The notes beneath the pieces were generated by a model. It worked only from the letters and a program-made list of their open reading frames with translations, was not told the origin of the DNA and made no database searches. This document shows positions 49,961 through 58,457 of a DNA stretch of 64,000 nt, piece by piece. The stretch comes from JAUIET01 sp045106985. Lineage in GTDB: Bacteria > Pseudomonadota > Gammaproteobacteria > Pseudomonadales > JAUIET01. Each line of letters opens with the position of its first letter. Positions within the stretch are counted from its first letter, which is position 1. The stretch spans positions 62,001-126,000 of the forward strand of contig JBGCFQ010000003.1 in NCBI GenBank assembly GCA_045106985.1, in the 5' to 3' direction. A program made the translations under genes and the position numbers.

Positions 49961-50733
49961 GTAGACGTCTAATTGCCTCTGTGGGAATCGAGAAGCGAAA
50001 AGAGCTGAGCAAGGGGTTGGTCAAAGCCTTGGGGCTACTGTTGGTTGCAGGCTTTAGCTTTGGTCTAGCAGCTTCCGACGCTACTAATAAAGAGCCCTAT
50101 ATGATAGGTACGGCTTACAAGCCGGGCACAGAAGAAGTTCTCTATGTAGAGAAGTACTATTGGCTTACTGATTTTTTATCTCTGGTTGAGTACTACGATA
50201 AAGAAGATGAAATTCTTGCACGTAAAACAATAAACTATTCGCAGAAAAAGAACTTCTCACCCGATATTCTAATCGAAGACTATAGATTAAAGCGCCGTGT
50301 GAGCGTGATGCATGGGCCAGATAAATGCCAGCTAGTCGTTGAAGATGCAAACACCAAAAAGCTTATCGATAGCGCGACGCATCCGGCAGAAAATCACGAA
50401 GTGACTGACGCAGGATTTGATAATTACCTGCGCGCCCAATGGCGATTTCTAGAAACGGGCAAGGCGGCCAAGTTTTCGTTTCTAATGACCGATGAAGATA
50501 AGATAGTAGCGTTGAAGGCGCGCCAGCGTTCTTGCGAGTCGCAATCCGGGCAAGGCGATTCGATTTGTTTTCGAATATCGCCAGCCAATTGGTTCGTGTC
50601 GGCATTGGCTCCACCGATTGACGTTGAATACGATGCCAAGGCTCGAAAGTTGCTCAGGTACGAAGGCATAGGGCTATTGCGCGATATAAACGGAATAAGC
50701 CTAAAAGTCGATCTGCGCTATCACTATCTGTGA
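49957..50733 (+). CDS. Exported protein of unknown function in the CFA-like operon
   Basis: 258 residues. A basic N-terminus, then a hydrophobic helix (GLVKALGLLLVAGFSFGLAA) with SDAT after it: a signal peptide or anchor. The mature part is mixed alpha/beta with many charged residues, SVMHGPDKCQLVVED, and the C-terminal LRDINGISLKVDLRYHYL. Cys in QRSCESQ and DSICFRI. I do not recognise the family; DUF3833-like partners occur at this place in other clusters but I cannot show identity. Coupled by ATGA overlap to the CFA-like gene, so it belongs to the regulon. Confidence 0.7.
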   Translation: MSRRLIASVGIEKRKELSKGLVKALGLLLVAGFSFGLAASDATNKEPYMIGTAYKPGTEEVLYVEKYYWLTDFLSLVEYYDKEDEILARKTINYSQKKNFSPDILIEDYRLKRRVSVMHGPDKCQLVVEDANTKKLIDSATHPAENHEVTDAGFDNYLRAQWRFLETGKAAKFSFLMTDEDKIVALKARQRSCESQSGQGDSICFRISPANWFVSALAPPIDVEYDAKARKLLRYEGIGLLRDINGISLKVDLRYHYL

Positions 50734-50758
50734 GCGATGCTGGTGAGTGCCATCAACG

Positions 50759-51568
50759 ATGAGCCGCAAACCATTCAGCGCAAAGCCGCCGCTTACTGTC
50801 TTAACTGGAGCCGGAATTTCTGCTGACTCTGGCATACCAACCTATCGTGACGAGGCAGGTCAGTGGTTGGGCAGCACGCCTATTCAGCATCAGGACTTTA
50901 TGATTTCTGAGAGCACGCGTAAGCGCTATTGGTCCCGAAGCATGCATGGCTGGCCTACGGTGGCCAATGCAGAGCCTAATACCGCGCACCTTGCCTTAGT
51001 CTCCTTGCAGCAGCGCTCTCAGATTTCCTTGTTAGTTACCCAAAATGTAGACGATCTGCACCGCCGAGCGGGTCATAAAGACGTGATTGATTTACATGGT
51101 CGAATCACTAAAGTTAAATGCCTGACGTGTAATGCCTTGATTTCTCGGGCACAGGTACAGACTTTCCTGGAAGCAGAGAACGGCGCAACTGCTGACACTG
51201 TGAACAACCCTCGTCCGGATGGGGACTTTGAATTACCGGACTCTGAAACGCATGACTTTAAAGTGCCCGCCTGCGAGCACTGTGGTGGCGTTTTAATGCC
51301 AGATGTGGTTTTTTTTGGCGGTATCGTTCCTCAAACACGGGTAGATACAGTTCGCGAAGACCTGCAAAATTCTTCAGGGTTGTTAGTGATGGGATCGTCT
51401 CTGGCGGTTTATTCTGGTTATCGTTTCTGCAAATATGCTCAGGCAATGGGCAAGCCAATTTACTTAGTTAATCCGGGTGTAACGCGCGCAGATCAAATGG
51501 CGACAGAAAAATTTGATATGGACTGCAGTTCGTTTCTAAATGGATGGCTTAACGCGCTAGATGAATAG
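50759..51568 (+). CDS. Sir2-family NAD-dependent deacylase (SIRT4-like)
   Basis: 269 residues from ATG 50759 (GGTGAG eleven bases upstream; an in-frame GTG is at 50747). NAD loop TGAGISADSGIPTYR, QNVDDLHRRAG, catalytic His in DLHGRI, two Cys pairs for zinc (KCLTC and CEHC), VVFFGGIVP, GSSLAVYSGYRF. The YWSRSMHGWP and SSLAVYSGYR blocks place it in the class II/SIRT4-like group, whose members are lipoamidases, ADP-ribosyltransferases or deacylases. It is 25 bases after the exported unknown, so it may be the operon end or independent. Confidence 0.9.
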   Translation: MSRKPFSAKPPLTVLTGAGISADSGIPTYRDEAGQWLGSTPIQHQDFMISESTRKRYWSRSMHGWPTVANAEPNTAHLALVSLQQRSQISLLVTQNVDDLHRRAGHKDVIDLHGRITKVKCLTCNALISRAQVQTFLEAENGATADTVNNPRPDGDFELPDSETHDFKVPACEHCGGVLMPDVVFFGGIVPQTRVDTVREDLQNSSGLLVMGSSLAVYSGYRFCKYAQAMGKPIYLVNPGVTRADQMATEKFDMDCSSFLNGWLNALDE

Positions 51569-51712
51569 GCCGTTTGGCTTTGAAAAGAGCCAATAGCGCC
51601 GCATTGTTTACATACTAAGGTCCTCATCTGCAGTATTCTTGCGTCCCCCTGTTTTAGCAGCTTGGTACCTACTTAAAACTGGGCGTGCATAGTTAGAGGT
51701 CATGTAGAGTTC

Positions 51713-53473
51713 ATGCATTTTCACCCCAATATCCGCAAAACTATCGCGCAGGCGATTGTGCTAGCGACGTGTTTTTTTGCGTCGCTGGCTGTGGCGGAAG
51801 CAAAACGGGTTGAAATTGTTGTTAATGGGGTTGATAGCGAGCTGCAAAAAAACGTGCTTGCTCATTTAAGTATGCATCGCTTGGCCAGCGACTCAAAGCC
51901 GCAGACAGAAAGTACAATAAAAAGACTCTATAAACGGGTCGACGCAGAAGTAGCAACCGCATTGCAGGCTTATGGTTATTATCAGCCAATAGTGGCCGCT
52001 GACTTGCAAGAATTGGATGCCTGGCGACTTACGCTCAGCATTACACAGGGCGATCAGGTTAAGCTTCGAAATGTTAGCTTAGAGCTTAATGGTCAAGGCC
52101 AAGAGAACGCCAGTCTCAACAACATTGTCAGCAAATCGGCTTTGGTCTCTGGCGCTGGTTTGTCTCATGCCGAGTACGAAGCGTACAAGGCGTCGATGCG
52201 GTCCCGCGCGTACGCCATCGGTTATCTGGACGCCCAGTTTACTGAGCATCAATTGCGTGTCTTTCCCAGCCAGGCGCGTGCTGATGTTGTACTGAACTTC
52301 GATACCGGCGCGCGATATTTTTTCGGTCCAATAACAGTACAACAAGATACTCTCAACCCAGATTTCGTTCAGCGTTTTGTAAAACCACGCCAAGGTGATC
52401 CATTTGAAGGAGCCAAGTTGATTCAAATGCAATTGGCGCTGAGTGAAACCAATTACTTTAGTAGTGTGGGCATAGACGTGCAGCGTGAAGAGGCAAGTGA
52501 CTTTCAGATTCCTGTCACAGTCACTGCCGCGCCACGCAAAGCAGCGAAGTACGACTTCAGTGTGGGTTTTGGCACCGATACTGGGCCCAGGGTCGGAATC
52601 GGCGCAGACTTTCGGCGAGTGAACCGCAGGGGGCATCGATTCAAAAATCAGCTACAAATATCAGGTGTAGCATCAACACTGGCTTCCCAATACATTATTC
52701 CGATTGGCGATGTTAGCTCGGAATTTCTGGATTTTTCGGCCAATGTTGAACAAGAAAAGGTGAACGAAGTAGACGTTACCGAATATCGTATAGGCAGTAG
52801 TTTGAATCAAAACAGATGGGGAGGACGTCGTCGGCTTGGTTTAGATCTTGTTCATGAAAATTGGGCCTTTGGTGACAACCCGAGTGACACCGCTACCCTA
52901 CTGGTGCCCAGTATCGACTTCACAAAAAAAAATGCAGATGATCCGTTCTTTGTGCGGCGAGGTTATAGCGGAACTGTTCGGCTGCTGGGTGGCGTCGAGA
53001 ATGCGGGCTCGGATGTAAGTTTTTTTCAGTTGCAGTTGTTCGCCAAGGCTGTTGTCCCTTTATTTGAGCAAAGCCGATTGTTATTGCGCAGTGAATTCGG
53101 CGCAACCACAACCGACGTGTTCGACGCTTTACCACCATCACTGAGGTTTTTCACTGGCGGTGCGCAGAGTGTTCGTGGCTATGGCTATAAAGATCTTAGC
53201 CCACGCGATTTAGATGGAAATCGCACTGGCGGTAAGTACCTGGCCGCTGTAAGCGCTGAAGTTGATTATTTGGTTTACCAGAACATGGGCATTGCGCTGT
53301 TTGTGGACGCAGGCGACGCCACGCGAGAGCCCTTGCACAGTTTGAAAGTGGGGGCAGGGCTTGGGTTTCGCTATCGTTCGCCAGTGGGTATGCTGCGTAT
53401 AGATTTAGCTCACCCATTCGATGACCCCGACAACGATTTTCGTCTTCATCTCAGCTTTGGAGTAGATTTGTGA
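51713..53473 (+). CDS. tamA: TamA, outer-membrane Omp85 family assembly factor
   Basis: 586 residues (E. coli TamA 577). Signal peptide ending SLAVAEA, three POTRA-like domains (VEIVVNGVDSELQKNV, VKLRNVSLELNGQG, FGPITVQQDTLNPDFVQRF), then the barrel with SVGFGTDTGPRVGIGADF and the Omp85 lid motif GGAQSVRGYGYKDLSPRD; terminal strand LHLSFGVDL. Works with TamB to move lipids or autotransporters to the outer membrane. Its TGA overlaps the tamB start. Confidence 0.95.
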   Translation: MHFHPNIRKTIAQAIVLATCFFASLAVAEAKRVEIVVNGVDSELQKNVLAHLSMHRLASDSKPQTESTIKRLYKRVDAEVATALQAYGYYQPIVAADLQELDAWRLTLSITQGDQVKLRNVSLELNGQGQENASLNNIVSKSALVSGAGLSHAEYEAYKASMRSRAYAIGYLDAQFTEHQLRVFPSQARADVVLNFDTGARYFFGPITVQQDTLNPDFVQRFVKPRQGDPFEGAKLIQMQLALSETNYFSSVGIDVQREEASDFQIPVTVTAAPRKAAKYDFSVGFGTDTGPRVGIGADFRRVNRRGHRFKNQLQISGVASTLASQYIIPIGDVSSEFLDFSANVEQEKVNEVDVTEYRIGSSLNQNRWGGRRRLGLDLVHENWAFGDNPSDTATLLVPSIDFTKKNADDPFFVRRGYSGTVRLLGGVENAGSDVSFFQLQLFAKAVVPLFEQSRLLLRSEFGATTTDVFDALPPSLRFFTGGAQSVRGYGYKDLSPRDLDGNRTGGKYLAAVSAEVDYLVYQNMGIALFVDAGDATREPLHSLKVGAGLGFRYRSPVGMLRIDLAHPFDDPDNDFRLHLSFGVDL

Positions 53474-56400
53474 TGCTCAAACTCGGGCTGAAAATTGTGC
53501 TACTCATGCTGCTCTGCGTAGTAATAGCAGTGGGCTGGTTGCTGGCTACTGATGGTGGCACACGCACTGCGTTCAAAGCCATTGAAGGTTTGGTGCCGGG
53601 TTTGCAGGTGCAAAAAATAAATGGTCGCTTGATTGGCCCCCTTGAATTGAATGGCCTGCTGTTTGAGACCGACACAATTCGCGTGCGTGTTAAAAAAGCT
53701 CAACTGAACTGGCAACCTAGTAAGTTGTTAGCGGCTAAAGTGTCTGTGACTGAGTTAAAAGCCGCAGGCCTATACGTTACACAGCTGAAGAGTAGCCGAC
53801 CTTCCGAAGAGCCGTTCGTTTTACCTGACAGTTTACCTCTGCCTGTCACTATTAGGGTTTTGGCGCTGCAGGTCAATGACTTTCAATGGCGCGCCGCGGT
53901 AGATGCAGTCCCACTCGTGATCAATCAACTAAGTGCCAGCTTGGTGGTCAACGCCGATCAAGTTGACGTGTCATCGCTTAACGTGCAGGCGCCAAAATTG
54001 ACCGTCTCAGGGAAGCTTTTCAGTCTCGTGAGTGATAATTATCAAAGCTTGGCTTCAATTAAATGGAGTTATTTAGACGATGAGCTTGTTGACGCTAGCG
54101 GCGAGCTAAGCCTAGAAGGTGATTTGTCGAAATCGAATATAGCGGCAAGAGCGAATGCGACTTTGTTCGAATATGGTGACTTTTCAGCTGATGTACACGG
54201 CTTCGCAAATAGGGAAGCGCTGACGGTAACAGAATTGAATCTCGAACGAGACGGTACCGCAATGGTCATCGATGGCAACGCCTTCGTGGCTTTTGCGGCC
54301 GAACAGCCAACGATAGAAGCAGAACTGAACTGGCAAGAACTACAATGGCCCTTAGTTGAACAGTTCACAAGGACTGCTCCGTCCTCCTCGCAAGTGCAGT
54401 TATCTCAAACCTTAACTACAGCCAGCCAAGCCGACAACGCTGATCTGAGTAACGAACCGCTTGCTGCGTTGATTTCAAGTCTGAAAGGACAATTGCAAGT
54501 GTTCGGAACCCTGGATGATTACACGGCTGGATTATCTGCACAGGTGAGCACCGCGCAGGCACCCAATGGGTCAGTAAGCCTTAAGGCCAAAGGCAGTAGC
54601 GAGCAAGTGAAGCTGCATGATATAGAGTTCAATGTGTTAAAGGGCGCGATAAGTGGTGAGGTGAGTTTGTCGTGGGCTGAGCAGTTCAAAGCGCAATTTA
54701 ATCTGCGTGGTGAAGATCTGGATCCGGGCGAATTGCTGAAGGACTGGCCTGGTCAATTGGGCTTTACAGCGCAAGGAATGCAGCGGGGCGGCGAAATTAA
54801 CATTGAACAGTTAAACGCTTTTGGTAAGTTGCGCGACAACCCTTTTCAGCTGCAAGCGAAGCTCGATTACGACGGTGAGACGGCGCATGTGCAAGCACTG
54901 AAATTGCGCTCAGGCAGTAGCCGGCTGACAGCAAATGGCAGTATAGGGGCGCAATCGAATTTTTCTTGGCAGCTTAACAGTGCGGACCTTTCGACCTTGT
55001 ATCCGGATGCCAAAGGGCGTGTGATTAGTGATGGCCGAATAATAGGGTCTTTGCCATTGCCAAATATCAAGGCTGAGCTCAAAGGAAGTGCTGTAAGCAT
55101 AGAAGGGCTGCGCATTGGAAATATCGATCTAAATGCAAATGTGAACTTGAAATCTGAAAAGCCGTCGCGCCTGCGGCTGTTGGCTGAAAACCTAGTCGTT
55201 GCTAAAACGGAACTTGCCAGGCTGTCGCTGGCGGTTGATGGTGATCGCGAATCCCATACCCTGCAGTTTGACGCGAACACGGAATTTGGTGCGGCTGCTC
55301 TTAGTGTTAGTGGCGCACTCATAGATGAAGAGTGGTTGGGCAAGTTGACGGCTGGAGAGTTGAACCCGGCGGATGTTGAAGCCTGGGCTTTGTCGACCCC
55401 TGCTGATTTGACGCTTAGCGCAAAGCAGCAGAAGCTTGGCCGATCCTGCTGGTCGAGTGGCGAAGCCATGGTTTGCCTTGCTGGCAGCAATGAGGGCGAA
55501 GAACGTGGGTTGCAGATGACCGTCAAGCAGTTTGATCTGTCGTATCTTCAGAGCCTTCTAGCCCCCGAGCTTCGCGTGCAAGGATCGTTTGAAGCCGAAG
55601 TAGATGCGGTTCAAACTTCGAGTAAGCAATGGAAGCTAGCAGCGCAGCTTAATAATAGTGATAGTGAAGTGTTGTTGCGTGCAACAAAGCAACAGGATGA
55701 GGCTCGACTGATTGGATTTGCACCAGGATCTGTAAAAATAGACGGAGATCAAAGTGCTGTAGTGTCACGAATCTCTTTACCCTTTGCAGATGGGGGCGGC
55801 ATAAGTAGTGATGTATCGCTGAGTTCCTTAGGCGTGCTGTTCGACAATTCGAGTGGCAAAGACAAATTGCAAGGCAGCGTTAATCTCGACATTCCTGATA
55901 TAGCGTTTATCGCACCTTTCAGTCCCGAAGTGCAAGCACTTGGCGGCGCTATACTCGGAGCGTTTTCTTTAAGCGGCTCACTTGAAAAGCCTGAATTAAG
56001 TGGAACGCTTAGTGTGCAAAATGGTAAAGCTGATTTAGTATCGCCCGGCCTGTCGCTGTCTGATGTGCAATTTTCTGCCACGGCGAAACCTGGCGGCGTT
56101 CTGGAATATGAAGGGTCGCTTGCTTCCGACGGCGGACATCTGCAGCTACAAGGGGAATCTATCTTGCGTGGCGATGCAAGCAGTACCGAATTAACGGTGA
56201 GTGGTGAGCAATTTCAAGTATGGAATAACGCTGACGCTCGTGTTTGGGCCTCGCCGAATCTTCAGCTGAACTTGCAAGGCGCAGCCATCAAGGTGAGAGG
56301 TGAAATAAACGTGCCTCGCGCACAGATAACACCTAAAGAATTACCGCAAAGTGCTGTGAATGTATCCCGCGACCAGATAATTGTCTCCGCAGATGAGCAA

Positions 56401-57165
56401 GACGTAGAGTTAGTAGATACCAGCGAACAAACTGCTATAGACGCGCGGCTGAAAATACGACTTGGCGACAAGGTAGAAATAGTTGGCTTTGGATTTAAGG
56501 GGCGTCTTGAAGGTGCTTTGGATGTAAGTCAGCGCAACGGCAAGCCGATGGTAGCGAGTGGCGAGCTGAATGTGAAAGAGGGAGAGTATCGGGCCTATGG
56601 TCAGGGCTTGGTCGTGGATCGAGGGCAGATTCTTTTCGCCGGGGGCGAAATTGATAACCCTGGTTTGAGTGTGCGAGCTATACGTAGGCCGGCAGAAAAC
56701 ATATTGGTTGGCGTCAACGTATTCGGGGAGCTTCGTGAACCTGAAATCAGTTTGTTCTCGGAACCTGGTATGAGTTCTAGTAATCAGCTTTCCTGGCTGG
56801 TGCTTGGACGCTCCATGGACAATTCCTCAGGTGCTGAAAGTGATTACATTTCTCAAGCAGCACTCGCCTTGGGTGTTAAAGGCGGGAACTTTTTGACCAA
56901 GGGTATCGGCGACAACCTGGGCCTGGACTCCATTGGTATAGAAACCGGCTCAGGAGAAGCGGGCGCCGCTAGTGATGTGAATCAGGCTGCCTTGGTTATT
57001 GGTAAATACATAACGCCTAAGCTGTACGTGAGCTATGGGGTCGGTCTATTAGATTCACTCTCTACTGTTAAGCTTCGTTACTTGATGACAAAGCGATGGA
57101 ATCTTGTAACAGAGTCGTCGGCTGTCTCCAGCGGCGGCGATGTCAGTTATTCGTTTGAGAAATAG
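53473..57165 (+). CDS. tamB: TamB, AsmA-like translocation/assembly and lipid-transport protein
   Basis: 1230 residues from ATG 53473 (TGATG overlap with tamA; GTG 53470 also possible). One N-terminal membrane helix (IVLLMLLCVVIAVGWLL), then a very long beta-rich bridge of repeated LxLxG strands, and the DUF490 C-terminus (GELNVKEGEYRAYGQGLVVDRGQILFAGG, SWLVLGRS, YITPKLYVSYGVGLLD; in parts). Spans the periplasm and docks on TamA. E. coli TamB is 1259 residues. Confidence 0.95.
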   Translation: MLKLGLKIVLLMLLCVVIAVGWLLATDGGTRTAFKAIEGLVPGLQVQKINGRLIGPLELNGLLFETDTIRVRVKKAQLNWQPSKLLAAKVSVTELKAAGLYVTQLKSSRPSEEPFVLPDSLPLPVTIRVLALQVNDFQWRAAVDAVPLVINQLSASLVVNADQVDVSSLNVQAPKLTVSGKLFSLVSDNYQSLASIKWSYLDDELVDASGELSLEGDLSKSNIAARANATLFEYGDFSADVHGFANREALTVTELNLERDGTAMVIDGNAFVAFAAEQPTIEAELNWQELQWPLVEQFTRTAPSSSQVQLSQTLTTASQADNADLSNEPLAALISSLKGQLQVFGTLDDYTAGLSAQVSTAQAPNGSVSLKAKGSSEQVKLHDIEFNVLKGAISGEVSLSWAEQFKAQFNLRGEDLDPGELLKDWPGQLGFTAQGMQRGGEINIEQLNAFGKLRDNPFQLQAKLDYDGETAHVQALKLRSGSSRLTANGSIGAQSNFSWQLNSADLSTLYPDAKGRVISDGRIIGSLPLPNIKAELKGSAVSIEGLRIGNIDLNANVNLKSEKPSRLRLLAENLVVAKTELARLSLAVDGDRESHTLQFDANTEFGAAALSVSGALIDEEWLGKLTAGELNPADVEAWALSTPADLTLSAKQQKLGRSCWSSGEAMVCLAGSNEGEERGLQMTVKQFDLSYLQSLLAPELRVQGSFEAEVDAVQTSSKQWKLAAQLNNSDSEVLLRATKQQDEARLIGFAPGSVKIDGDQSAVVSRISLPFADGGGISSDVSLSSLGVLFDNSSGKDKLQGSVNLDIPDIAFIAPFSPEVQALGGAILGAFSLSGSLEKPELSGTLSVQNGKADLVSPGLSLSDVQFSATAKPGGVLEYEGSLASDGGHLQLQGESILRGDASSTELTVSGEQFQVWNNADARVWASPNLQLNLQGAAIKVRGEINVPRAQITPKELPQSAVNVSRDQIIVSADEQDVELVDTSEQTAIDARLKIRLGDKVEIVGFGFKGRLEGALDVSQRNGKPMVASGELNVKEGEYRAYGQGLVVDRGQILFAGGEIDNPGLSVRAIRRPAENILVGVNVFGELREPEISLFSEPGMSSSNQLSWLVLGRSMDNSSGAESDYISQAALALGVKGGNFLTKGIGDNLGLDSIGIETGSGEAGAASDVNQAALVIGKYITPKLYVSYGVGLLDSLSTVKLRYLMTKRWNLVTESSAVSSGGDVSYSFEK

Positions 57166-57214
57166 CCAGTGACTAGCGCGCTCTGTCGGCTGGCGATATA
57201 GTCAACCGTCAGGC

Positions 57215-57520
57215 TTATAGTCTAATAAGATTCGACAACTTCGGATTGGGCTTCTGCGCCGCCCGGTATATAAGAACTACATTGCCTATGCGCTGCACCA
57301 GCTCGGCTTTATGGGTGTCACAAATTTCTTCTGCAACCCCTTTGCGAATAGCACGGTCTGCTATGCTAAGGCGAATTTTAATCAGCTCATGGTCTTCCAG
57401 CGCGCGCTCAATTTCAGCGTCGATGTTTTCGGTAACACCGTTGCCCGCAATCATGATGACCGGTTTTAATTTGTGGCCTACGGCCTTAAGTTGTTTTTTG
57501 TACGCGTTTTCCACGTTCAA
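57215..57520 (-). CDS. yhbY: YhbY, CRM-domain ribosome-assembly RNA-binding protein
   Basis: 101 residues. KKQLKAVGHKLKPVIMIAGNGVTENIDAEIERALEDHELIKIR (parts), with the GxxG loop GNGVT and the late GNVVLIYRA, is the CRM fold. Binds pre-50S subunits. Divergent from rlmE, as in Pseudomonas. Here the conserved chromosomal order resumes after the inserted block. Confidence 0.96.
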   Translation of the reverse strand: MNVENAYKKQLKAVGHKLKPVIMIAGNGVTENIDAEIERALEDHELIKIRLSIADRAIRKGVAEEICDTHKAELVQRIGNVVLIYRAAQKPNPKLSNLIRL

Positions 57521-57588
57521 TATGCCGCCTGTTTTCAGAAGCGCGGCATTCTACAGTAAAATGAACACCAAGCAGGACACTAATTATT

Positions 57589-58212
57589 ATGGCCCGATCT
57601 AAAACCAGTGCGCGTTGGCTGAAAGAACACTTTGATGATCCGTACGTGAAATTGGCCAAACAGGAAGGCTACCGGTCTCGCGCAAGCTTCAAACTGATAG
57701 AAATAGACGACAAGCACCGCTTATTACGACCAGGAATGTCCGTTATCGACCTTGGTGCAGCGCCTGGAGGTTGGTCTCAGGTGGCCAGCAAGCGAATAGG
57801 CAGTAAAGGCTCTATCGTCGCAGTTGATATTCTGCCGATGGATTCAATGGCCGATGTTGATGTTATTCAAGGCGATTTCACGGATGACGCCGTATTTGAT
57901 CAAATAATGGACGTTATTGGTGATAAAAAGGTAGACCTTGTTTTATCAGATATGGCCCCCAATATAAGTGGTATGTCCGAGATCGATCAGCCTCGGGCTA
58001 TGTATCTTATCGAGCTAGCCCTTGATTTAGCGGTTAAAAGCTTGCGACCTGGTGGAAGCTTGCTGGTTAAAGCGTTTCATGGTGAAGGCTTTGATGATTG
58101 GTTGCGGGAATGCAAAACGCATTTTAAGAAAGTGCAGTCGATAAAGCCTAAGGCGTCGCGGCCTAGATCAAAGGAAATTTATCAGCTGGCACAGCAGTTG
58201 AAAAGCCCATAA
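57589..58212 (+). CDS. rlmE: 23S rRNA (uridine2552-2'-O)-methyltransferase RlmE (FtsJ/RrmJ)
   Basis: 207 residues. RSRASFKLIEIDDKH (catalytic Lys), VIDLGAAPGGWSQVASK (SAM motif), DLVLSDMAPNISGM (catalytic Asp), GGSLLVKAFHGEGFD (catalytic Lys) and KPKASRPRSKEIYQLA: the full K-D-K-E set. Methylates U2552 in the A-loop of 23S rRNA; heat-shock linked in E. coli. Followed by ftsH after 245 bases. Confidence 0.97.
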   Translation: MARSKTSARWLKEHFDDPYVKLAKQEGYRSRASFKLIEIDDKHRLLRPGMSVIDLGAAPGGWSQVASKRIGSKGSIVAVDILPMDSMADVDVIQGDFTDDAVFDQIMDVIGDKKVDLVLSDMAPNISGMSEIDQPRAMYLIELALDLAVKSLRPGGSLLVKAFHGEGFDDWLRECKTHFKKVQSIKPKASRPRSKEIYQLAQQLKSP

Positions 58213-58384
58213 GGGCAGGTTGAGGGCCGTTAATCGCTGACTTGAGGACTCTGCAACCATAAGTGGCTGCTGTAAGTCGGAAGTTCAATTATATACAGTG
58301 ATTTGGGCACGTTTTTATGATGGAGGGCATCGTGAATGTGTAGTACAGTTAAAAGAACTCATCTCTATTTCACTAGTCCAATAA

Positions 58385-58411
58385 ATACCGTACGCAGTTC
58401 AGCGTCGGTAT
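58385..58411 (+). other. Bulged hairpin in the leader of ftsH
   Basis: Within the 245-base gene-free gap, ATACCG-T-ACGC (58385-58395) pairs with GCGTCGGTAT (58402-58411), a 10-bp stem with one bulge and a six-base loop, followed by CATCTTTTA. It could end rlmE transcription or attenuate ftsH. The rest of the gap (58213-58384) shows nothing I can support. Confidence 0.45.
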
Positions 58412-58457
58412 CATCTTTTAACAGATAGGACAGGCGCCGCTCTGTAAGGGTACTGTT

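Noticed and set aside
54867..55526. 219-codon open frame antisense to tamB
   Set aside because: Composition mirrors the opposite-strand codons of TamB; no motif or start signal.
58241..58264. CTTGAGG followed by CCATAAGT as a sigma32 promoter for ftsH
   Set aside because: The spacer is only nine bases and both boxes are poor.
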